The position numbers were made by a program, and so were the translations under genes. Below are positions 57,867 through 64,000 of a stretch of DNA of 64,000 nt, piece by piece. The DNA is from Sphagnum magellanicum. Its lineage: Eukaryota > Streptophyta > Sphagnopsida > Sphagnales > Sphagnaceae. The notes below the pieces were generated by a model. The model did no database searches. It saw only the letters and a list, made by a program, of their open reading frames with translations, and was not told the origin of the DNA. The stretch lies in NCBI GenBank assembly GCA_021904315.1, contig CM038910.1:26236256-26300255 (forward strand), read 5' to 3'. Numbering within the stretch: the first letter of the stretch is position 1; every line of letters starts with the position of its first letter.

Positions 57867-60800
57867 CGAAGTTACATTTGCACATCAGCTGTACTTCAGG
57901 CAGTTTTGTCTTCTAGTACGAAAGTGGATGTCTATTTTGGTCCTGTAGACAGGCCTCTCAATTGGCTTGTGCCTTGGACAGTGTTTCATAATATTATTGT
58001 ATCAAGCTGAGTTCTTGAATGTCCATGTAATACAAATTGTGGCAACACTGGAATTGTTTCACATACCAGACTGAGCTCTGCAATCCTACCTTATCACATC
58101 ATTTCAGGTTCTTTGTGTATACCTCCTGGTTTCAGCTCTCTTCTTTGTAATGCATTGCAACTACTGCACTTTCAACAGATGCTTCTTGCCAAAAAAGTTC
58201 TGAAGAGTGGAGATTTGTATCCAGGATTTCCATGTGGAGAATCCAAATATCTCAATGTAAAGGACTGTTACTGTTACTTAACTGTTGCTGCAGGAGGATT
58301 TGAAACTCTCAATCATGAGCTAGTATTGAATCTCTCTCTTGTAAGTTGCATGGTGCAGAGATCTGCAAGTTAGAGCCCCACCTAGTGCAAGTGCAGATCT
58401 GCAAGGCTTACACTTGGCCAGCTGGAATTATTGATTGTGCAGTTTCAGGAATCTGAACACAAACAGTGGCAGTGGCAGCAGCAGCATGAGCAGATGGATA
58501 AGAAGATTTGTACATTTCTTCCTGAAAGTTAATTGTAGTTGCATACAACCCGGGAATACATTGTATTACTGCTTGTGTGTCGGGTTTTGTGTGCAGCTTA
58601 TTACCAGAGGGACAGAGCAGCAATACTCTTTTTAGTCACATCTTGGAGCTCAATGAGACCTTGCAATGACTTCACGAAGACAACATGGAAAGTTTTCAGA
58701 GTTCTGGAGCTTTATGGGCAGCACTGCAACAATAAAGGTTTACTCCTCTCCATCACTGTTCCTTTCTCTCTTCCTTGGTTATTTCCTCTCCGCAAATAGA
58801 GGAAATGGGCTCACCAATGGGCTTATGAAGTAGCTTTCCTAGGACGGGGAATCTGCACTGGATGACCCCTTCTGTAGTATGTTATTTTTGTAGGTTATGA
58901 AATTACCAAGATTCCAAAGATTCTGGATGCAAACTGCCACTAGAACTCTGTGTTTTTTTGCATATGTTCCAATATGGTTCTGAATAGTTCATTATTTGTG
59001 TCAATCTCAATTTTGATTTGGTTATATAACATATATATAAAAACACACATTAAAACCCGTCTTTTCATGTTATTTTTTGTATTACATGCCACAACACAAT
59101 CCAATTTTTTCACATCATTCCATATGTGCCTATTATCCTCATGTTTCTCAAACCAACAGTTCAAACTTCACATGAATAATCAAATTCATGACTAATCCTC
59201 TAAGCTAAAAAGCAAGGTGCATAGTCTATTAGATGCTTTTATTTCAAAATCCACATTTCAATTTTTTTTTGTAAAAATATTCAATAAATTAGTGTTTGAG
59301 ACATTTTATGGGTGCAACATTTACAATTTGTTTGTTAGCAAATTGTAAAATAATTTGTTAGGAAGATAAAATTTCAACAATGTGAACGATAATTTTGTTC
59401 ACCCTCAACCTCATCGAACATCCAATTGTGTTCAATAACATCAACAACCATCAAACACAAATTGTTGCATCATCAAATATGTAATCCTAAATGATTCAAC
59501 AACATTTTTGGCAATCAAACATCATTTTTCTTCTTTGAACATTTGATGCAAAATTTTGAGATTTTTTTGAACAATTCTAAACTATTTCATTGTACAAAAG
59601 TAGATTCTAACTTTTGTAGGATGAAACAAACAACGGGATTTTTTTAATTATATCTTATAAACCAATTTTTATTTATTTGTTATCATTTGAATTATTTATT
59701 GAATTGAATAACCATAAGGTTCATTATCAACATTTTTTAATACTTTTATATTAAACACAATCTTCGTTAAATCATGCAAAACAATATTAGAAATATGCTA
59801 TTTGAACAAATTCATAAATTGATGTCATCCAATATTATACACAACTATTATGCATTCAGTCATTTATGTGTTATAGGATAAAATGCGTTAAACTAATATA
59901 TAAAATTATTTTCTGGAAAATGATAAATATCAAGGAATTTTTGTAAAGGAATTTTTTTTACATTTGTAATATATTCAAGCTCAAAGTTTTTAACTTATTA
60001 TCATCGTCATATTTGGTCTTTTCATTCTCATGCAATGAAATATGTCATTTATTTAAAAAAATAAAAATACAACTTTTGGATTTGATTTTGGAAATGAATT
60101 CAACCAAGAAAGTATTATTTAGAAGGTCACAACTTGAACTAACATAACAAATTCAACCTTAAATCCATTATTTCATAATCCCTTTATAAAGTGAACATGA
60201 AAGCATTTTTGGAAAATAAAAATGAAATTAGATGCTTAGAAATTTTATTTAGTTTTTCTTTTATGTCCAATTTTTTTTTTTATGAATACAAAAGTTATAA
60301 AATTGATGTTGAGTATTTATAGTTATAGTATTTATAAATGGTTTATATAACTATATTGAAGTTGCACACAAATCCACATTAAGACAAGAGATGATATCAA
60401 TCGAGTTGATTTTTATAAAAAAAATGGAAATAATGGCCCCAATAAGTTTTCATAAAATTAAATCAATTGTAAACACATTTATATGATATATTGTTACTAA
60501 GGTATTATTTGATTATATTTGTGTTTATTTTCCCCACATTCATATCCATCTTAATTTTTTTCATTGTGCACACAATAAATTAAAAAATTAAAAAAAATAT
60601 TAAAAAAATCATGAACATATTGCAATAACATCTAAAGAGTTAAAGGTCATTAAAATATTTTTCATCTTTATAATGCAAAATAAATGAAAGTGATGCAAAT
60701 ATGTTGAGAAAAAATTATGAATCACCAAGCTCTAATAACAATGTGTGCCTAATTTTCAAAGATCGATAGATTTTTTGAAAAAAAATTTAGGCAACTTCAA

Positions 60801-62720
60801 CCCTAGTGATTACATCCTTGATGAAAATGCGGATCTTGAGATGAAACCCAAAAAAACGTTAAGAATGAAATGTGTTTTTTCATGTCCATATAAGGGGACA
60901 AGGGAAAAGAGTGAAGCAATTAGGGTTGAAAGAGATAGTTTAGGGTTTAAGGTTTTTTCTTAAAAACATGAAAAGGCACAAAATCATATTCCTTTTCATA
61001 AACTACCTTATTTCTTTTCTAATAACTACCTCATTTTTTTCCTAACAATTACTTATTATTTTCCCCCTAACCACCTACATAATAATGTAACTTGTCATGT
61101 CCAAGTTATATAATAAAATCAAAATTGAGATTTACATAAATAATGATGAACTATTGGAAATGATATGAGAACATATTTTTTAAGTGCAAGGGAGGGGATA
61201 TTATTAAATTAATAAACCTTTACATCATTTACCATTATTATTTCCTCTTTCTCACATTTTCAAAGTGAAGCTCAAAATTAAAATTTAAAGATTTTTTTTT
61301 TAATCATTAAAATACATTCCATAAATCTAGAGCTAGCTTATTCCTAGCCAGAAAGCTCTCGTATGTAAAAAAAAATGAAAAATCTCTAGTTATTAATTAT
61401 AATTTTAAACTTTCAACAAAATCAAAGACTTCATTTTAACCCTAAACCCTAAACCTATGCAAAGCTCTTAAATTGTGGCATGGGAAGTTTGTGATGTAGA
61501 AGCCACATACCATACTACATTGGTAGCTTCAGCCCATATCTGCCAATTAATCAATTAATTTTGAAATTTTCACTTCCAAAAAAAAGAAAAAAACCCATAA
61601 AGATTCCTCATTTCCTTCTATTTTTGAGTGAAAATTTCACCATTTCTAATTTTATATATATATATATAATTTGCATCAAAGCCATCAAGGTACTTCAGTA
61701 GCAACAAAAACATCAGGATGCAACGATCTCTGGAAGCTAGAGCCCCGCAAAACTAATCTTCTCAGAACAGTTCTTGAAACAAGTTCAAAGCAATGACAAA
61801 ATGTTTTTTCGGCGTTCGGGTTTTTCTCCATCAACTCACAGAGTGTGACTGCTCAATCTAACTTCGCTATCTCATCATCCCTTCCTTGACTTTTAAATGA
61901 ATCCTTCCACAGATTTCTCAGCATGTAAAACTTTGAATCCAATGATTAGATTAGCAATCACAATCATGGATGAGTAGATTGGACCAGATTTCTAACTCGT
62001 GGTCAAATGGCTTAAAGCTGAAATGGTTGGAAAAAGGGCTTTGCCTCTACAGAGTTAAAGGCAGACTTGGGAAGAGTTCTCTGTTTTCAGGACAAAAACT
62101 AGGGTAACATGACCATAGGGCTCACAGTTACAGTCCAAATGTCCCAGTGCCAATCATCTTTCCTGAAGAAAGAATGTCTACTGGCTGAATTTCAAAAGAG
62201 AACTACATCAGTTTCTACACCGGTTTCTGTAGTGTGCAGTAACTAACTGCAATCGTTCCATGATATATGATGCAATAACCCAGAAATAAACATCTTCAGA
62301 TGAGGCTGTAACCATGCAAAACTTTATCCCAAATTCACAGTTGCTGATAGTAGTATCCTAATGAAACAAAAAATGGAATCACTGTTGGAGAGATTAATGC
62401 ACACAAGCACTGATATTATATGCTAGTTTGATCAAGCATAGTCATGGTCATGTTGACACAGCAGGAATTCATGTATGGAACCCTGTTTGTGCACAGATGT
62501 TAAAAGGAATGGCTTGCACATTATTAGCACACAATGAGAAGAGTTCACTTGGACAGAGCTATTACAGGGCTGGCTCACATTAAGAAGCACATGAGTAACA
62601 CAAGATGGACTCTTGTGCCCCACTGTGATACACCCATCAACCATTTTCTTCACTAGAAATACAGACAGCAGACAATTTGGGGGGGCGGGATGACACAGAT
62701 GCAGATAAGAATAGTGGTGT
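57867..62720. other. Spacer between the two V-ATPase genes
   Basis: 57867 to about 58100 is probably 3' untranslated sequence of V-ATPase c. 58100-58900 has moderate composition but no recognisable protein. 58950-61700 is very AT-rich with a (TA)n run near 61656-61669 and a few CCCTAAA words near 61439-61455. A 72-codon frame at 60745-60963 lacks an ATG start and any motif. The part just before 62721 may be 3' untranslated sequence of subunit E. Confidence 0.5.
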
Positions 62721-64000
62721 TTAAGCACCCACCAGACCTCCAGCAGGAAACAGCCGCTTCCGAATCTGAAACACAATAAAAAAAACCGCCCCACGTTGCC
62801 ACATCAATTCAAGAGCCCAGAAGGAGAATGACTAACTACTTTATAATGCCTATAGCAAAGCCATCAAGACTCTTTCATTTGCCATAATTGCCCTGTTGCA
62901 AGTGGCATTTCTGGGTTGAAACTTCAAGTTCTCGCAACCCTTCATTTTGAGAGGTTCCCAATCATGGCAGTTATCAAGAATCTGAAGCTAATTGTAAGGA
63001 CTGAGGATCTCCAACAAAAGAAAAAAAATCCAAGTCCTGGATCTTTCTGTAATTAACAGTTTCAACTGGGAAAGTCCTGAAATGAAAGTGCACCTCAGGA
63101 AGCTGCTGCTTGAAGACAACCTCCAAACGTGCATCCAGAGTGTTTTCCAACACTATGCGTCCATCTTTTGTTGCCAAAACAACACCCCCAGCACTGTCAC
63201 ACCCCAATAAACATGATTATTCAGGAGAACACCCACCACACAAGCAGCAAAAAGTATCAGTTTTTCATACAAAATTTCCCACAAATCATCTACATACAAA
63301 GCACAAGGAGCTACACCAACAAAGAGGAAAACGTCCAAAAATTCCTAAAGATTGGTGGAAGTAGAGTACCATGAGGATCCATGTTGGCCTTCTTTTGGAG
63401 GACCAGGAAGAAAGTGTTTCTCATCCACAAATACTTCAGGTGGATCCGCACCAGTTTTTTTGGCATATGAATTTGCAGCAGAATTGACAACAGATTTAAC
63501 ATAATCAAGATCATGCTCCCGGCAACGAAGCTGTACTGCAGACTCATTCAACCTCAACAAACCCTGCACCAAAATGCATGCCAAAGTAGCCATGATGGAG
63601 TGTACCTGTGTTTTCTCAAAGTGGAATTCCAAGTGCTGAGTATTTGGAGATTTGGATAAGGTGGTGGAACAGCAAACCTGGAGGATGAGAGCTTCAAGAA
63701 GTGAAGGATAGTCATCATCATCCAAGCTCACAGATCGGAGCTGCTTTTCTGCTGCATCCTTCATCTTGCGAACTAGATCATCCTGTGCTTGCAATACCTT
63801 CAAACGCGATGCATTCAGCTGCGTGGAATACTCTCTACACAAGATATCAACCCACCGCAACAATCAGTCAGTCAGTCAGTCAGTCCTCCTAACTATCTGA
63901 ATTCTTTCAGTTTCCTCTGATCCTTCAGCAAATCAATCTGGCTCTGGATTTGTAGTACTACATTTTTTTGCGCACATCGACTTGCTTCTCCTTGCGCTCA
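62721..64000 (-). CDS. VHA-E: V-type H+-ATPase subunit E, 3' part (5' end outside the window)
   Basis: Minus-strand exons with consistent phases: 63962-64000 (continues beyond the window), 63678-63834, 63370-63563, 63094-63193 and 62721-62765 (stop TAA). The joined reading gives ERKEKQVDVRKKIEYSTQLN, then ASRLKVLQAQDDLVRKMKD, GLLRLNESAVQLRCREHDLD, the PPEVFVDEKHFLPGPP region, CAGGVVLATKDGRIVLENTL and DARLEVVFKQQLPEIRKRLF, ending PAGGLVGA. The match to plant subunit E is strong throughout. Subunit E forms the peripheral stalk with subunit G and holds the catalytic A3B3 head static. The conserved C-terminal NTLDARL block is intact. The 63835-63961 intron holds a CAGT microsatellite (about 63865-63884). 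The N-terminal coiled-coil half lies to the right of the window. Confidence 0.95.

Noticed and set aside
60745-60963. 72-codon plus-strand frame in the AT-rich spacer
   Set aside because: No ATG start, low complexity and no domain or splice context.
61435-61456. Telomere-like CCCTAAA words
   Set aside because: Only two to three copies in AT-rich spacer; too few for an interstitial telomere array.

Overview
Nuclear DNA of a land plant. It carries a tandem pair of SUC/SUT-type sucrose transporters, an organelle-type PLS-class pentatricopeptide (PPR) protein, a plant-type V-ATPase proteolipid and a 23-exon COPI beta-prime gene. Long AT-rich spacers are filled with decayed transposons. Intronless sucrose transporters, a long PLS array and the style of the LINE and hAT relics make me favour a seed-free plant such as a fern. 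That is inference; the sequence fixes only 'streptophyte'.

Layout. 1-7.8 kb: no gene; an inverted repeat, a MITE and short tandem repeats. 7.8-14.3 kb (block A): intact sucrose transporter 1, then a remnant of a five-bladed-propeller glycosidase gene fused to a remnant of a PPR gene, then non-coding sequence. 14.3-26.1 kb: transposon territory, with a foldback, a decayed LINE, a TIR element, a decayed hAT transposase with minisatellites upstream of it, a second LINE 3' end and a second MITE. 26.6-40.9 kb (block B): sucrose transporter 2, the intact glycosidase-like gene (minus) and, divergent from it, the intact PPR gene. Blocks A and B are an old direct duplication: their order, orientation and even their spacers align, but A lost about 6 kb (glycosidase plus most of the PPR) and about 0.8 kb more. 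41-46 kb: spacer. 46.27-54.80 kb: coatomer beta-prime, minus strand, 23 exons resolved. It stands head to head with the V-ATPase subunit c gene (plus, 56.36-57.87 kb). 57.9-62.7 kb: AT-rich spacer. 62.7-64 kb: 3' part of V-ATPase subunit E (minus), running off the window.

How the genes relate. The transporters and the propeller glycosidase are both carbohydrate-related and were duplicated together, but no shared pathway can be shown from sequence. The PPR protein is probably an organelle RNA factor. Coatomer beta-prime and the two V-ATPase subunits are housekeeping endomembrane genes. I find no CRISPR, virus-like element or biosynthetic cluster. The most informative structures are the asymmetrically decayed duplication, the near-exact 303-bp periodicity of the PPR gene, the two divergent promoters and the repeat nest at 19.9-25.1 kb.
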